Source: Thermoplasmata archaeon (lineage in GTDB: Archaea; Thermoplasmatota; Thermoplasmata; Lutacidiplasmatales; UBA184). Taken from it: a stretch of 34,457 bases of DNA. How positions within the stretch are numbered: the stretch's first letter is position 1; the number at the start of each line of letters is the position of its first letter. Shown in pieces: positions 15,877 to 23,527 of the stretch. Made by a program: the position numbers and the translations under genes. The stretch is from contig JAJZYB010000020.1 in assembly GCA_021806135.1 (NCBI GenBank), positions 1 to 34,457 on the forward strand, written 5' to 3'. The notes beneath the pieces are model-generated. The model was not told the DNA's origin. It ran no database searches and worked only from the letters and a program-made list of their open reading frames with translations.

Positions 15877-16794
15877 GTGATCGAGACCGAGGGCCTGACC
15901 AGGAAGTTCGGGCCTATCACCGCCGTGGAGGGCCTCACCTTCCAGGTGGGTCGGGGGGAGATCTTCGGCCTCCTCGGGCCGAACGGGGCCGGGAAGACGA
16001 CGGTGGTCCGCATGCTCAGCTGCCTCATCTCGAAGACCAGTGGGGAGGCCCGGGTGGGTGGGCTGGAGGTGGGGAACGCTCGGGATGCTCTGGCCATCCG
16101 AAAGATGGTGGGGTTGGTCCCGGACAACGTCGGGCTCTACGAAGCGCTGAGCGCCTACCGCAATCTGGACTTCTACGGCAAGCTCTACGACTGTCCCGGG
16201 CCGGAGAGGGCGGCCCGGATCCAGATGCTTCTCCAGGGGCTGGGGATGTGGGCGGAGCGGGACCGGGCGGTCCAGACCTTCTCCAAGGGGATGAAGCAGA
16301 AGATCGCCATTGCCCGTGCCCTGGTCCACGACCCGCAGGTCCTGCTCCTGGACGAGCCCACGACGAACCTGGACCCGGAGGCGGCCCGGACCGTCCGGGA
16401 CTTCATCCTGGAGAGGAAGAAGGATGGGAAGACCGTACTGCTGAACACCCACAATCTGGACGAAGCGCAGCGGATCTGCGACCGGATCGGGGTCCTGAAG
16501 GGCCACTTGCTGGGGGTGGGGACGCCGCAAGAGATGGAAGGGAGGGCGGGCAGACGGCAGACCGTGATCGAGCTGGAACAGGTCACCCCGGAGATCCGGA
16601 AGGCGATCCGCCCCCTGGTCGCCTCGTTCCGGGAGGAGGCGCGACGCCTGGTGGTCGACGTGGCGGATCCGGAACGGGAGAACCCGGCCTTGGTGGAGGC
16701 GGTCGTCCGGGCGGGAGGCCGGGTCCTGTCGGTGACCGCGGGGGGGCCCTCGCTGGAGGACACGTATCTGGATCTGGTGCGGGGGTCCCCATGA
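15877..16794 (+). CDS. ABC transporter ATP-binding protein
   Basis: 305 residues. Walker A GPNGAGKTT (34-42), signature FSKGMKQK (135-142, in place of LSGGQ as common in export-type ABC-2 systems), Walker B VLLLDEPTTNLDP (155-167) and the H-loop in LLNTHNLDEA. The C-terminal ~75 residues form the extra domain usual in DrrA/NatA-like exporters. GTG 15877 is chosen because MIETEGLTRKFG is the typical N-terminus; ATG 15838 would add 13 residues and overlaps a TATA-like TATTTTTA (15841-15848), which would then serve as promoter with a leader under 15 nt. It is coupled to the permease gene (ATGA). Confidence 0.93.
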   Translation: MIETEGLTRKFGPITAVEGLTFQVGRGEIFGLLGPNGAGKTTVVRMLSCLISKTSGEARVGGLEVGNARDALAIRKMVGLVPDNVGLYEALSAYRNLDFYGKLYDCPGPERAARIQMLLQGLGMWAERDRAVQTFSKGMKQKIAIARALVHDPQVLLLDEPTTNLDPEAARTVRDFILERKKDGKTVLLNTHNLDEAQRICDRIGVLKGHLLGVGTPQEMEGRAGRRQTVIELEQVTPEIRKAIRPLVASFREEARRLVVDVADPERENPALVEAVVRAGGRVLSVTAGGPSLEDTYLDLVRGSP

Positions 16795-17525
16795 GGCTCT
16801 CGAAGTCCTGGGTCGTCACCCGGAAGGACCTGAGCGTCTTCCGAACGAAACGGAGCCTCTTGTATTCCCTGGTAGCGTTCCCGCTCGGGATCGGTCTCGG
16901 TCTCCCCACGGTGGTCTGGCTCTCCGTCCGGAAGACGCACGCCTCCTATGCCGCGTTGATCCCGTTGCTCGACACGTTCCTCTTCTTCTTCATCATCGCC
17001 GCCGTTTCCCTGGCCTCCACGCTGGCGGCCTACGCCATCGTGGGAGAGAAGGTGGAGCGGAGCCTGGAACCGCTCCTGGCGACCCCCACCACGGACAGCG
17101 AGATCCTCTTCGGGAAATCCCTGGCGGCGTTCCTCCCCTCCCTGGCCGCCACCTACTTCGGGGCGGCGGTCTTCATGGCCTATGTGGATGGCCTGACATT
17201 GCCCACGTTGGGGTATCTCCTCTATCCGAACGGGACGGCCGGGATCTTCCTCCTTTTCGCGACGCCGTTGGCCTGCCTCTTCGGGGTGGAGGTGAACATC
17301 CTGGTCTCTTCCAAGGTCTCCGACATCCGGGCGGCCACCCAGTTGGCGGGGGTGCTCGTGCTTCCCTTCGCCGGGATCTATGTGCTGGGGGAGATCGGGG
17401 TGCTCACCATCGATGCCTCCACGCTCCTGCTCATCTCGGGGGGGCTGATCGCGTTGGACGTGGCGTTGTTCTTCCTGAGCACGGCCACGTTCCGGCGAGA
17501 GGAGATCCTCACCAAGTGGACCTGA
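16791..17525 (+). CDS. ABC-2 type transporter permease
   Basis: 244 residues with six predicted membrane helices and a cytoplasmic N-terminus (RKDLSVFRTKRSLLYSLVAF). GEKVERSLEPLLATPTTDSEILFGKSLAA (~84-112) is the ABC-2 coupling segment that contacts the ATPase (E-R-x-x-x-x-L-E-x-L-L-A-T/S-P); the protein is the membrane half of the exporter. ATG 16791 overlaps the ATPase stop. The cargo is unknown, since no biosynthetic or peptide gene is adjacent. Confidence 0.9.
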   Translation: MRLSKSWVVTRKDLSVFRTKRSLLYSLVAFPLGIGLGLPTVVWLSVRKTHASYAALIPLLDTFLFFFIIAAVSLASTLAAYAIVGEKVERSLEPLLATPTTDSEILFGKSLAAFLPSLAATYFGAAVFMAYVDGLTLPTLGYLLYPNGTAGIFLLFATPLACLFGVEVNILVSSKVSDIRAATQLAGVLVLPFAGIYVLGEIGVLTIDASTLLLISGGLIALDVALFFLSTATFRREEILTKWT

Positions 17526-17634
17526 GCGGGTCCTCCGAGGCTGAGCCCCGAACGGACCGGCCCGTGGGGAGGGGAGCGGACCACAGGCCTTTCCCGCAGG
17601 GACCTGGGGGATGACTCCGCGCATGGACACATCG

Positions 17635-17706
17635 TGGGCCCGGTCGGACTCGAACCGACGACCAACCGGTTATGAGCCGGCCGCTCCACCGCTAAGCTAC
17701 GGGCCC
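17635..17706 (-). tRNA. tRNA-Met (CAT), elongator-like
   Basis: A complete 72-nt cloverleaf without encoded CCA. The acceptor stem GGGCCCG/CGGGCCC is perfect, discriminator A. The anticodon loop CTCATAA is closed by a 5-bp stem GCCGG/CCGGT. The T-arm GTCGG-TTCGAGT-CCGAC is perfect. The anticodon CAT could in principle be tRNA-Ile2 (lysidine/agmatidine-modified C), which sequence alone does not exclude. It is not initiator-like. Confidence 0.95.
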
Positions 17707-17741
17707 TGTACAGGCGAGCGATTCCTCCATGATACGGTTGC

Positions 17742-17777
17742 CTCCCCCGGAGGGGGAGCGATCTGCCCCCGGAGGGG
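17742..17777. repeat. Two near-identical GC-rich hairpins between two tRNA genes
   Basis: CTCCCCC-GGA-GGGGGAG (17742-17758, perfect 7-bp arms) is followed by CCCCC-GGA-GGGG (17766-17777). Both are followed by AGCG. They lie between the 3' end of tRNA-Asn and the 5' end of tRNA-Met, and could be processing or termination elements, or a small local duplication. Confidence 0.5.
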
Positions 17778-17779
17778 AG

Positions 17780-17884
17780 CGCCGCCGCGCGGATTTCCGG
17801 AGAGGGCCGGGAAGGCCGGTCCTCCGTTCGAACCGCGGACCTTTCGGTTAACAGCCGATCGCTCTACCGCTGAGCTACGGCGGC
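17780..17884 (-). tRNA. tRNA-Asn (GTT) with a 33-nt intron in the T-loop
   Basis: The 5' part is canonical: acceptor GCCGCCG (17884-17878), D-arm GCTC...GAGC, and anticodon loop CTGTTAA. After T-stem CGCGG and TTCGAA the continuous sequence fails to pair. If 33 nt (17826-17794) are skipped, a perfect T-stem (CGCGG/CCGCG), a 7-nt loop TTCGAAT and a perfect acceptor 3' strand CGGCGGC (17787-17781) with discriminator G follow, giving a 72-nt mature tRNA. The anticodon stem has one end mismatch (A-A). This agreement of 12 consecutive bases is very unlikely by chance. A TATA-like CTTTAG (minus strand, 17911-17916) lies ~30 nt upstream of the tRNA. Confidence 0.9.
17794..17826 (-). other. Non-canonical tRNA intron (position 59/60) with bulge-helix-bulge-like ends
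   Basis: Exon sequence TTCG pairs with intron CGGA (17799-17796; one G-U), flanked by 3-nt bulges AAC (5' site) and AAT (3' site). Cutting each bulge after its second base gives exactly this intron and the mature loop TTCGAAT. The intron itself folds as GAGG-A-CCGG, loop CCTTC, CCGG-C-CCTC. Archaeal splicing endonuclease recognises such structures. Because AA flanks both sites, a shift of one or two bases would give the same mature tRNA. Confidence 0.8.
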
Positions 17885-17918
17885 ACCGGACGGCCCGACC
17901 CGCCGGGGGTCTAAAGCC

Positions 17919-18326
17919 TTAGCCCCTCGTGCGGGCCGGCGGGGGGGGATTCTTCGGCACCGGGGTTCCCTGGCCCCGGGCCTTGAAAGCGCTGCTCCGT
18001 TCCTTCAGATGGCGCGTGATCTCGCTCATCCGGTCCAAGGACCGCTCCATGTCCCGGAGGTACTCCTGGGCCCGTTCGGTCACCACCGCTCCCTCCGCGG
18101 AAGGTTCGATGACTCCCTGGCGTTCCAACAGGTGGAGGGAATAGCGGACCTTGTGAATGGGGAGCTTGAGCGCCTCCGATAGCCGGATGATCCCCATGGG
18201 GTGGTTGTCCGAGAGACGTTCCAAGATGTCCACGTTACGGGCGAGCAGCTCGAGCTCGGCGAGGATGCGGTCCGCCAGCGGGGTTCCCTCCATGGAATCG
18301 TGGCTGGTCTCTTGAGGGCTTGACAT
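17919..18326 (-). CDS. Winged-helix transcriptional regulator-like protein
   Basis: 135 residues. Residues ~18-40 form a helix (ADRILAELELLARNVDILER), ~43-85 a winged helix-turn-helix (GIIRLSEALKLPIHKVRYSL as recognition region, then LLERQGVIEPSAEGAVVTE as wing), followed by a helix ~85-112 that may dimerise and a basic Pro-rich tail. It resembles small archaeal wHTH regulators; no ligand domain is seen. ATG 18326 is preferred over upstream starts, which lie before a TATA-like box (18354-18364). Its stop is 35 nt before tRNA-Asn. Confidence 0.75.
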   Translation of the reverse strand: MSSPQETSHDSMEGTPLADRILAELELLARNVDILERLSDNHPMGIIRLSEALKLPIHKVRYSLHLLERQGVIEPSAEGAVVTERAQEYLRDMERSLDRMSEITRHLKERSSAFKARGQGTPVPKNPPPPARTRG

Positions 18327-18353
18327 GCTAATCTCTAGCCATTGACCGGCCGG

Positions 18354-18364
18354 CCATATTAATA
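18354..18364 (-). promoter_or_regulatory. Candidate TATA box of the wHTH gene
   Basis: Minus-strand GATATTAATAT lies in a GC-rich context ~30 nt upstream of ATG 18326, the distance expected for a leader of about 10 nt. It is nearly palindromic (ATATTAATAT), so autoregulation is possible. Confidence 0.5.
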
Positions 18365-18497
18365 TCTTGGCCAGAGGGTCTTGGAGGAGGAAGGGCCTCC
18401 TTCTCGGGGAGCGTAGCTTCCTGGGGCTGGAGAGATGTGGCCCGAACGTGGCTCCCTGGTCCAAACGCTCCCTCAACGGCCCGGGGTTGGGGGCTTG

Positions 18498-18878
18498 TCA
18501 ATAGAAGTACTGCCAGAAGTTGTCGCTCCAGAGGTCGGCGGTCTCTTCGACCGTCCTTAGGGCCACCGGCTTGAGCCCATGCTCCTCCGCGGCTTTCAAC
18601 GCCTCCCGAAGCTGCGGGGGGGACATCTCTGAGATCGACTCGAGCATGCGCTTGACGTCCCCCGACAGGCCCAAGTCGAGGGTCCGTTGGGGATGGCGGA
18701 GGATGAGGCGGTAGTGGTGGGGTCCGGTGCCGACCACGCGGAGGACCTGCCATTGGAGGGTCTCTCCCCGTTCCTCCTGGAGCCGGTAGGCCACCAGGTT
18801 CCCGAGCGCGCCGGCCACGAAGTTCTCGTCAGGGAGATTGGGATTGAGGTGGAGGCCGATCTCCAGTCCGCGGCTCAT
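18498..18878 (-). CDS. Unknown 126-residue protein
   Basis: No recognised family. ATG 18878 gives MSRGLEIGLHLNPNLPDENF; the middle (QWQVLRVVGTGPHHYRLILR) looks like beta strands, followed by two helices (SGDVKRMLESISEMSP and PPQLREALKAAEEHG) and an aromatic end WSDNFWQYFY. There is no signal peptide, membrane span or metal motif. It is soluble and mixed alpha/beta. It follows the DUF202 gene on the same strand by 80 nt. The start could lie further upstream in frame, but the composition before 18878 is less protein-like. Confidence 0.6.
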   Translation of the reverse strand: MSRGLEIGLHLNPNLPDENFVAGALGNLVAYRLQEERGETLQWQVLRVVGTGPHHYRLILRHPQRTLDLGLSGDVKRMLESISEMSPPQLREALKAAEEHGLKPVALRTVEETADLWSDNFWQYFY

Positions 18879-18958
18879 AGGGTGGGGAGACGACAAGGGA
18901 AAAAGCCCTTTACTTTCGCGACCGCGTTGGAGGAGAGGGGGATCCGGGGCCGGAACGC

Positions 18959-19321
18959 TCAGCCGGTGGCCAGGAGGTAGTAGGCCATGCCGGCCCCAAC
19001 GGCCACCAGAAGAAGGGTGAGCGCCCACTCCAGGGCCATCCGGGACTCATAGTGCCCCTTCCGCAGGTCTTCGCGCACGGCATGGAAACGCAGAAGGGCC
19101 ATGACGAGGAGCGCCGACCCGGCAAGGACCAACAGCACGCCGGTCGCCTCCGATATGGGGGCCGGGACGGCCGAACCCGCCGTGGAACCGCCGAGTTCGC
19201 GGAGAAGGAGACCGAAGCGGGCAACCACGAATCCGAAGGCCATGATGGTGACCGCCGTCCGAATCCACGCGAGGAAGGTCCTCTCGTTGGCCAGATAGTC
19301 GGTGGGGACCGCCTCCCGCAT
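18959..19321 (-). CDS. DUF202 (YidH-like) small membrane protein
   Basis: 120 residues. The N-terminus DYLANERTFLAWIRTAVTIM (8-27) is the DUF202 signature, N-E-R-T-F-L-A-W-x-R. Three membrane helices follow: AFGFVVARFGLLL, TGVLLVLAGSALLVMALLRF and WALTLLLVAVGAGMAYYLL. Function unknown; it is an inner/cytoplasmic membrane protein. ATG 19321 lies ~25 nt after a TATA-like TCTAAATC (19343-19350), suggesting a leaderless message. Confidence 0.9.
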   Translation of the reverse strand: MREAVPTDYLANERTFLAWIRTAVTIMAFGFVVARFGLLLRELGGSTAGSAVPAPISEATGVLLVLAGSALLVMALLRFHAVREDLRKGHYESRMALEWALTLLLVAVGAGMAYYLLATG

Positions 19322-19342
19322 GCTCTCCGTGACCCACCGGGG

Positions 19343-19350
19343 GATTTAGA
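19343..19350 (-). promoter_or_regulatory. Candidate TATA box of the DUF202 gene
   Basis: Minus-strand TCTAAATC in GC-rich surroundings, ~22-29 nt before ATG 19321, consistent with leaderless transcription. Confidence 0.5.
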
Positions 19351-19392
19351 CCCGCCCGGTGGGGTCGTCCGGAGCTCACGTCGAGGAGTTCC

Positions 19393-19878
19393 TCAGGCCA
19401 GCGAGAAGGCGCTGAGCCCGGGTTGGAGCAGTTGGATCTGACGAAGGTCCCGGCCCGTCAGCCGTAGGTCTCTGGCGCCGATCTCGAGGTAGGGGGTACG
19501 CTCCTGGTAGTGAGCCAGTCCGAGAGTGGCCCCCAAAGCACGATTGTCCCAGGTGAGGGTCGCCCGACGGGTGTCCTCCCCCGGGGCCAGCGGGTGAGCT
19601 CCAGCCGTGGTGACGGTCCTCAGAGGAGGGTGGAAGATCGCCTCGCATACGGTCCGGATCCCGTGGACACGCCAGCGCTCTTCCTGGGGCAGCACCCGGC
19701 CGTAGCCCCACCAGACCGGCGGCCCGGGGCCGGTCCGGAGAAACAGCACGCGTTGGCCGGCCCTCTTGCCGTTGGCCCGTGCATCGTCCCAGGCCAGGAC
19801 GCTCCCCTCCCGGATACCCGCGCTCAGGGACTCGTCCGGGTAGATCTGGATGACCCAACCGAACGCCGATCCCATCAT
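19393..19878 (-). CDS. Unknown 161-residue protein, possibly PUA/EVE-like
   Basis: The N-terminal pattern FGWVIQIYPD, then GSVLAWDDARANGKRAGQRVLFLRT, then PPVWWGYGRVL is loosely like the EVE/PUA-type fold (small beta-barrels that bind modified nucleic-acid bases), but this is a weak visual match, not a clear motif. The rest is beta-rich with no catalytic motif. ATG 19878 or 19875 are equivalent starts. It is divergent from the FMN reductase gene. Confidence 0.55.
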   Translation of the reverse strand: MMGSAFGWVIQIYPDESLSAGIREGSVLAWDDARANGKRAGQRVLFLRTGPGPPVWWGYGRVLPQEERWRVHGIRTVCEAIFHPPLRTVTTAGAHPLAPGEDTRRATLTWDNRALGATLGLAHYQERTPYLEIGARDLRLTGRDLRQIQLLQPGLSAFSLA

Positions 19879-20027
19879 CGAAAGGTTCCCCTCCCAGGGG
19901 TCCGGAGGCCCGCGGGACCCGCGGGAGGCAGGCTTGGAGCGATAAACCCCATGCGACGAACGGCCCGGGGAGAGAAGGCCGTCATCGGTTCCGTCCCGGG
20001 TCGTTGCTTTCCCCCGGTACCCCGAAC

Positions 20028-20036
20028 ACTTATTCC
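20028..20036 (+). promoter_or_regulatory. Candidate TATA box of the FMN reductase gene
   Basis: ACTTATTCC is the only A/T-rich box upstream of ATG 20070, ~35-42 nt before it. AAGGAAG (20060-20066) then serves as ribosome-binding site. Confidence 0.4.
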
Positions 20037-20069
20037 CCTGCCCGACCCCTCCCGGTCCGAAGGAAGACC

Positions 20070-20636
20070 ATGATCAAGGTGGCGATCATCCTCGGGAGCA
20101 CTCGACCCGGACGGAACGGCGAGCAGGTGGCGAAGTGGGTCCACGACCTGGCCCGTAAGCGAACCGATGCGTCGTTCGAACTGGTGGACCTGAAGGACCA
20201 TCCTCTCCCGCTGCTGGACGAGCCGATCCCTCCCTCCGCGGGCCACTATTCCCAACCCCACACCAAGGCTTGGGCCGAGAAGATCGCCGGGTTCGATGCG
20301 TTCGTCTTCGTGGCCCCCGAATACAACCATGGGGTCTCTGGCGCGCTCAAGAACGCCATCGACTTCGTCTACGCCGAGTGGAACAACAAGGCGGCAGGGT
20401 TTGTCAGCTACGGCAGCGCTGGCGGGGCGCGGGCGGTGGAACAGCTCCGATTGATCCTGGCGGAGCTCCAGGTGGCGACGGTCCGGGCCCAGGTGATGTT
20501 CTCGCTCTCCACGGAGTTCGAGAACATGCAGACGTTCAAGCCGGGCCCGGGTAAGGAAGCCCAGCTGGCCACCATGCTCAACCAGCTGGTAGCCTGGGGA
20601 ACCGCGCTCAAGACGTTACGGGCGCCGGCAGCGTAG
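20070..20636 (+). CDS. NADPH-dependent FMN reductase family flavoprotein
   Basis: 188 residues with a flavodoxin-like fold. The phosphate-binding loop is GSTRPGRNGEQVAKWV (9-24) and the isoalloxazine loop is PEYNHGVSGALKNAIDFVY (~89-107); both are the family signatures. GFVSYGSAGGARAVEQLR is the conserved third block. Such proteins reduce FMN, quinones, azo compounds or metals; the substrate here is unknown. It is cytosolic and probably dimeric or tetrameric. No operon partner. Confidence 0.93.
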   Translation: MIKVAIILGSTRPGRNGEQVAKWVHDLARKRTDASFELVDLKDHPLPLLDEPIPPSAGHYSQPHTKAWAEKIAGFDAFVFVAPEYNHGVSGALKNAIDFVYAEWNNKAAGFVSYGSAGGARAVEQLRLILAELQVATVRAQVMFSLSTEFENMQTFKPGPGKEAQLATMLNQLVAWGTALKTLRAPAA

Positions 20637-20839
20637 ATCCGGCATTCCCCGGGCCCACCGGGTCCCGCGGAGCGAGGACGGAAACCCGGAGGGTTGAAGC
20701 CTCCCTGGCGCACGACGTCCTGTCCGCCTCCCCACGGTTCAATACCTGGCCGCATCTCAGGGCCCACCTCCATGAGGCTGGTCAGCGCGACCCCGCCCAC
20801 CCAAGTGGGTGTGGCGATTCGTCGGCGCGCGGTTGAAGG

Positions 20840-21160
20840 GATCCCCTCCTTGGGTACCTCGCCGTTGCTCCCGAAGGAGGCGTAGCTCCAGTGCTGGTCG
20901 AGGTCCCTCCTCAGGTAGGTCGTTCTCATGTTGACCATGGCCTCCGCCCGCTCCGCGCTCCACCGCATCCCCGACCGGCCTATCCGGTCTTGGAACATGT
21001 TCTTGCCTGCCCCCTATCCGCTCCCGCTGCCCATCGGCAGCCTTCGGACGAGATACCCGTGGTAGCGCCTTCGCCAGGTTGCGATGAGGTAGCCCGCTGC
21101 GTTCAGGAGGGTCTTCCCTCGACCCCCTTCCATCCGTGCCTGGTGGCCATCAGGCGTAGC
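20840..21160 (-). pseudogene. Remnant of an ISKra4-like transposase (C-terminal part)
   Basis: Read on the minus strand from ~21160, the translation includes LLNAAGYLIATWRRRYHGYL, then LPMGSGSG, a TAG stop (21016-21014), GAGKNMFQDRIGRSGMRWSA, AEAMVNMRTTYL and DQHW. In ISKra4-family transposases the end reads P-I-G-S-G-V-V-E-A-A-C-K ... R-L-K-R-S-G-M-R-W, then an ALL-LR helix and a W. The order and spacing match, but the catalytic Glu of V-V-E is lost next to a stop codon. The N-terminal two thirds are not recognisable. Edges are approximate. The rest of 20,637-21,399 shows no gene. Confidence 0.6.
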
Positions 21161-21399
21161 CGCTTCCCGGCCTGCCGCACGCCCCCCCCGCGGACGCGGC
21201 CGCAGGCGAGAAGCGGCCGCCGCTCACCATCTGCTTCACGCAGGAGCGGCTGCGGTCCGCCTACAGAGTGAGCTGGCGGAAAGACTTCTGACCCTGTCCT
21301 CCGATGCCAGGTCCGCCCGAGGGGCCCTCTTTCCCCTGGCTTGTGGTGGGTCCAACGAGGGTTCCTCGGCCCTGTCCTCGGGGTTGACGAGGGATGGCC

Positions 21400-22206
21400 T
21401 TACCGGATTGGCTCGGAAGCAACGAAGATTCCCGTGTCTTTGGTGACGTGAAGGAGGCCGGCCCCACCGTCAATCCGTCGTTCCACTTCTCTGCGCAGAG
21501 CCGACAATGCCTCGGGGGTGGCCGTCTCCTTCGGGACTCGGGAGAGGACGTACCGCACGGCCGCCTCTGCCTCGGTGATCTCGAGTGAGTCCGTGTAAGG
21601 AAGGAAGCGAACGCTCCTGAAGCTGCATCCCAGGACCTCACCCCCGTTCTCGCACGTGAAGCTCAGATGCTCTCGGTCGGGGTCAGTTCCCAGAAGTTGC
21701 TCCAACTCGTCCATCTCCCGCATGTGTCCCTGACCGTTCGTCGCGGCGAGTAGCCGGCCACCGGGTCGAAGGACCCTCGCCAACTCTCGGACCCCCTCCT
21801 GCAAGTCGGGCACGTGGTAGAGCATGTAGTTGGCGAGGACCAGATCGAAGCGCCCCTCGGGAAAGGGCAGGGAACGCACGTCGGCGACTCCGAACCCTGG
21901 TGCGCGAGGTAGCGTATCGAGCCGTCGCCGTGCTTGGTCGACCATTCCCTTCGATAGGTCCGTGAGGACAAGCTCCCATCCGGGCGGCACCAGCGTCGCG
22001 CACTTTGCCCAAATCTGCCCGTTCCCGCAGCCGACCTCGAGAACCTTCGCTTCCGCAGGGGCCTCCAAGACCACGTTGAACATCCATCGCGGGAACCCCA
22101 TCGGGCTCGTGGAGAATCGCTCGTGAACCGCGATCCGAGCCCGCAAGTTCCCATCGGTCGCGTACTGTTCCTTCCGAAGGTAGTCAGGGTCCCGGCCGTG
22201 AGTCAT
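21400..22206 (-). CDS. Class I SAM-dependent methyltransferase
   Basis: 268 residues. Motif I VLEVGCGNG (55-63), motif II acidic LVLTDLSKGM (Asp after the second strand), motif III-like VADVRSLPFPEGRFDLVLAN, and ARVLRPGGRLLAATNG (post-III). This is the UbiE/COQ5-like Methyltransf_11 fold. The C-terminal part (~185-268) is a substrate cap of no recognised type. ATG 22206 is preferred because it sits ~25-34 nt after a TATA-like box and the upstream extension looks like non-coding sequence. Substrate unknown. Confidence 0.85.
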   Translation of the reverse strand: MTHGRDPDYLRKEQYATDGNLRARIAVHERFSTSPMGFPRWMFNVVLEAPAEAKVLEVGCGNGQIWAKCATLVPPGWELVLTDLSKGMVDQARRRLDTLPRAPGFGVADVRSLPFPEGRFDLVLANYMLYHVPDLQEGVRELARVLRPGGRLLAATNGQGHMREMDELEQLLGTDPDREHLSFTCENGGEVLGCSFRSVRFLPYTDSLEITEAEAAVRYVLSRVPKETATPEALSALRREVERRIDGGAGLLHVTKDTGIFVASEPIR

Positions 22207-22528
22207 CCTATTGCGGCCCGGTGGAGCGGCTATTTGATGCTTCCCGCAGAGCCGAGCCGAGGCCCTCCAGCTCCAGCCCCCACACCGGGAGCGGGTTCGC
22301 CAGCTCGTTCGTCCAGGTCGGTACTCTTCGCCCCATCGGTCTTCACCAAGGGGAGAGGACGGCTCGGCGAGGGGGTCAACCCCGTGAGAGGTACTGAAGA
22401 GGGGAGTGGACGCTACCGTGGACGGTCCTGCCTGACCAGTAGGGAGTGGCTGCCCGAGAACGGGCGCCGTGCCCAAGGCCGAAACGTCTAACGTCAGGTT
22501 CGCGGTCCGGGGTCGTAACGGGGCAAGA
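22207..22528. other. Divergent promoter region between two methyltransferase genes
   Basis: No gene is supported here. On the minus strand GCATCAAATA (22231-22240) is a TATA-like box for the 22206 gene with an expected leader near zero. No equally clear box is seen for the plus-strand gene starting at 22529. Confidence 0.5.
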
Positions 22529-23527
22529 ATGCGTGATTCATTGATCCATTCGCTCGTATGCCCCTATTGTCGGGGGCAGCTCGTCTGGGAGTTCGAACTG
22601 AGGGTCGGGACCGAGATCGAGGAAGCGGATGCTCGCTGCAGGTCCTGCGAGGCACTCTACCCCACACGGAAAGGGGTCGGCGCCTTCCTCACATCGAAGG
22701 AGACGGCGAAGGACATGTGGGAAGTAGCGGACTCGCAAATCGAGGGGCTCGTGATGAACGAGCCGAAGAAGATCAAGAGGCTTCTCGAGACCCCGATGGC
22801 AGCCATGAACCCTACGGACCTCTTCTTTCGTGGCCTTGTGCTAGACAGTCAGGGAAGGTATCGCGAGGGAAAGGAGGCCCGGGACCGGGCCCTGGAAGGA
22901 ATGTACTCCCCTGAGCAGCATGCCTGCATCCGAAGCCAGATGGACTTCGTGAGGAAACGGCTTGCCGGTCGGCCTGGGCCAGTCGTCGACCTTGCTTCCG
23001 GTATGGGGGCCCTCTTGGAGGTGCTTCTTCCCGTCGCGACCCAACATCTCGTCGCGTCGGACGTTAGTCCGCGCGTGCTGACCCGTGACAGATCGCTCTT
23101 GAAAGACCGTGTCCAGGGGCCCGGATTGAGCCTTCTCGCCTTTGACGCACGGAGAACCCCCTTTGCGGACAGGTCGGTCCCTACAATGGTCAGCTACCTA
23201 GGTCTTGCGAACATCCAAGACCCCGGGGACCTCCTGAGAGAGTTGCGACGGATCGTCTCTGGGGAACTGTGCGCGATCTCCGTGTTCTACCCCAAGGAAG
23301 AGGGCTCGAACGCCGACACCATTCGGCAGTTCAAGCTGGAGCGGTTGCTCTACTGTGAGTCCGCCCTAAGGAGCTTCAGAGAAGCCGGGTTTGAGGTACG
23401 GGTGGAAAATGCCCAGACGGTGCTGGCTCGCCCCACGCCTGAAGGGGTCATCTTGAAAGGCGCACAGACCGACCGATTGCCCGTCGTGGAAACGCAGGTC
23501 GAGTGGTGCACACTGGTCGCGGGCTGA
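22529..23527 (+). CDS. Methyltransferase with Trm112-like zinc ribbon
   Basis: 332 residues. The N-terminus IHSLVCPYCRGQL ... ARCRSCEALYPTRKGVGAFL (Cys11, 14, 37, 40) is a Trm112-like zinc-ribbon, which in other systems activates or docks methyltransferases. After a helical linker, VVDLASGMGALLEVL (~152-166) is motif I, followed by LVASDVSPRVL (acidic motif II) and FDARRTPFADRSVPTMVSY (motif III/IV). DPGDLLRELRRIVSG fits the post-III strand. Substrate unknown; the fused ribbon resembles predicted MTases of antibiotic or RNA modification. ATG 22529 is chosen because it begins directly at the ribbon; GTG 22469 would add 20 residues. Confidence 0.85.
   Translation: MRDSLIHSLVCPYCRGQLVWEFELRVGTEIEEADARCRSCEALYPTRKGVGAFLTSKETAKDMWEVADSQIEGLVMNEPKKIKRLLETPMAAMNPTDLFFRGLVLDSQGRYREGKEARDRALEGMYSPEQHACIRSQMDFVRKRLAGRPGPVVDLASGMGALLEVLLPVATQHLVASDVSPRVLTRDRSLLKDRVQGPGLSLLAFDARRTPFADRSVPTMVSYLGLANIQDPGDLLRELRRIVSGELCAISVFYPKEEGSNADTIRQFKLERLLYCESALRSFREAGFEVRVENAQTVLARPTPEGVILKGAQTDRLPVVETQVEWCTLVAG

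Noticed and set aside
17780-17884. tRNA-Asn as a degenerate pseudogene
   Set aside because: A 12-base perfect match to the missing T-stem and acceptor strand, plus discriminator, lies 33 nt further on with splice-compatible ends. An intron explains it better than decay.
20408-20998. 196-codon minus-strand frame over the FMN reductase end
   Set aside because: Only its first ~50 codons carry transposase-like sequence; the remainder is antisense to the flavoprotein gene. Recorded as part of the ISKra4 remnant instead.
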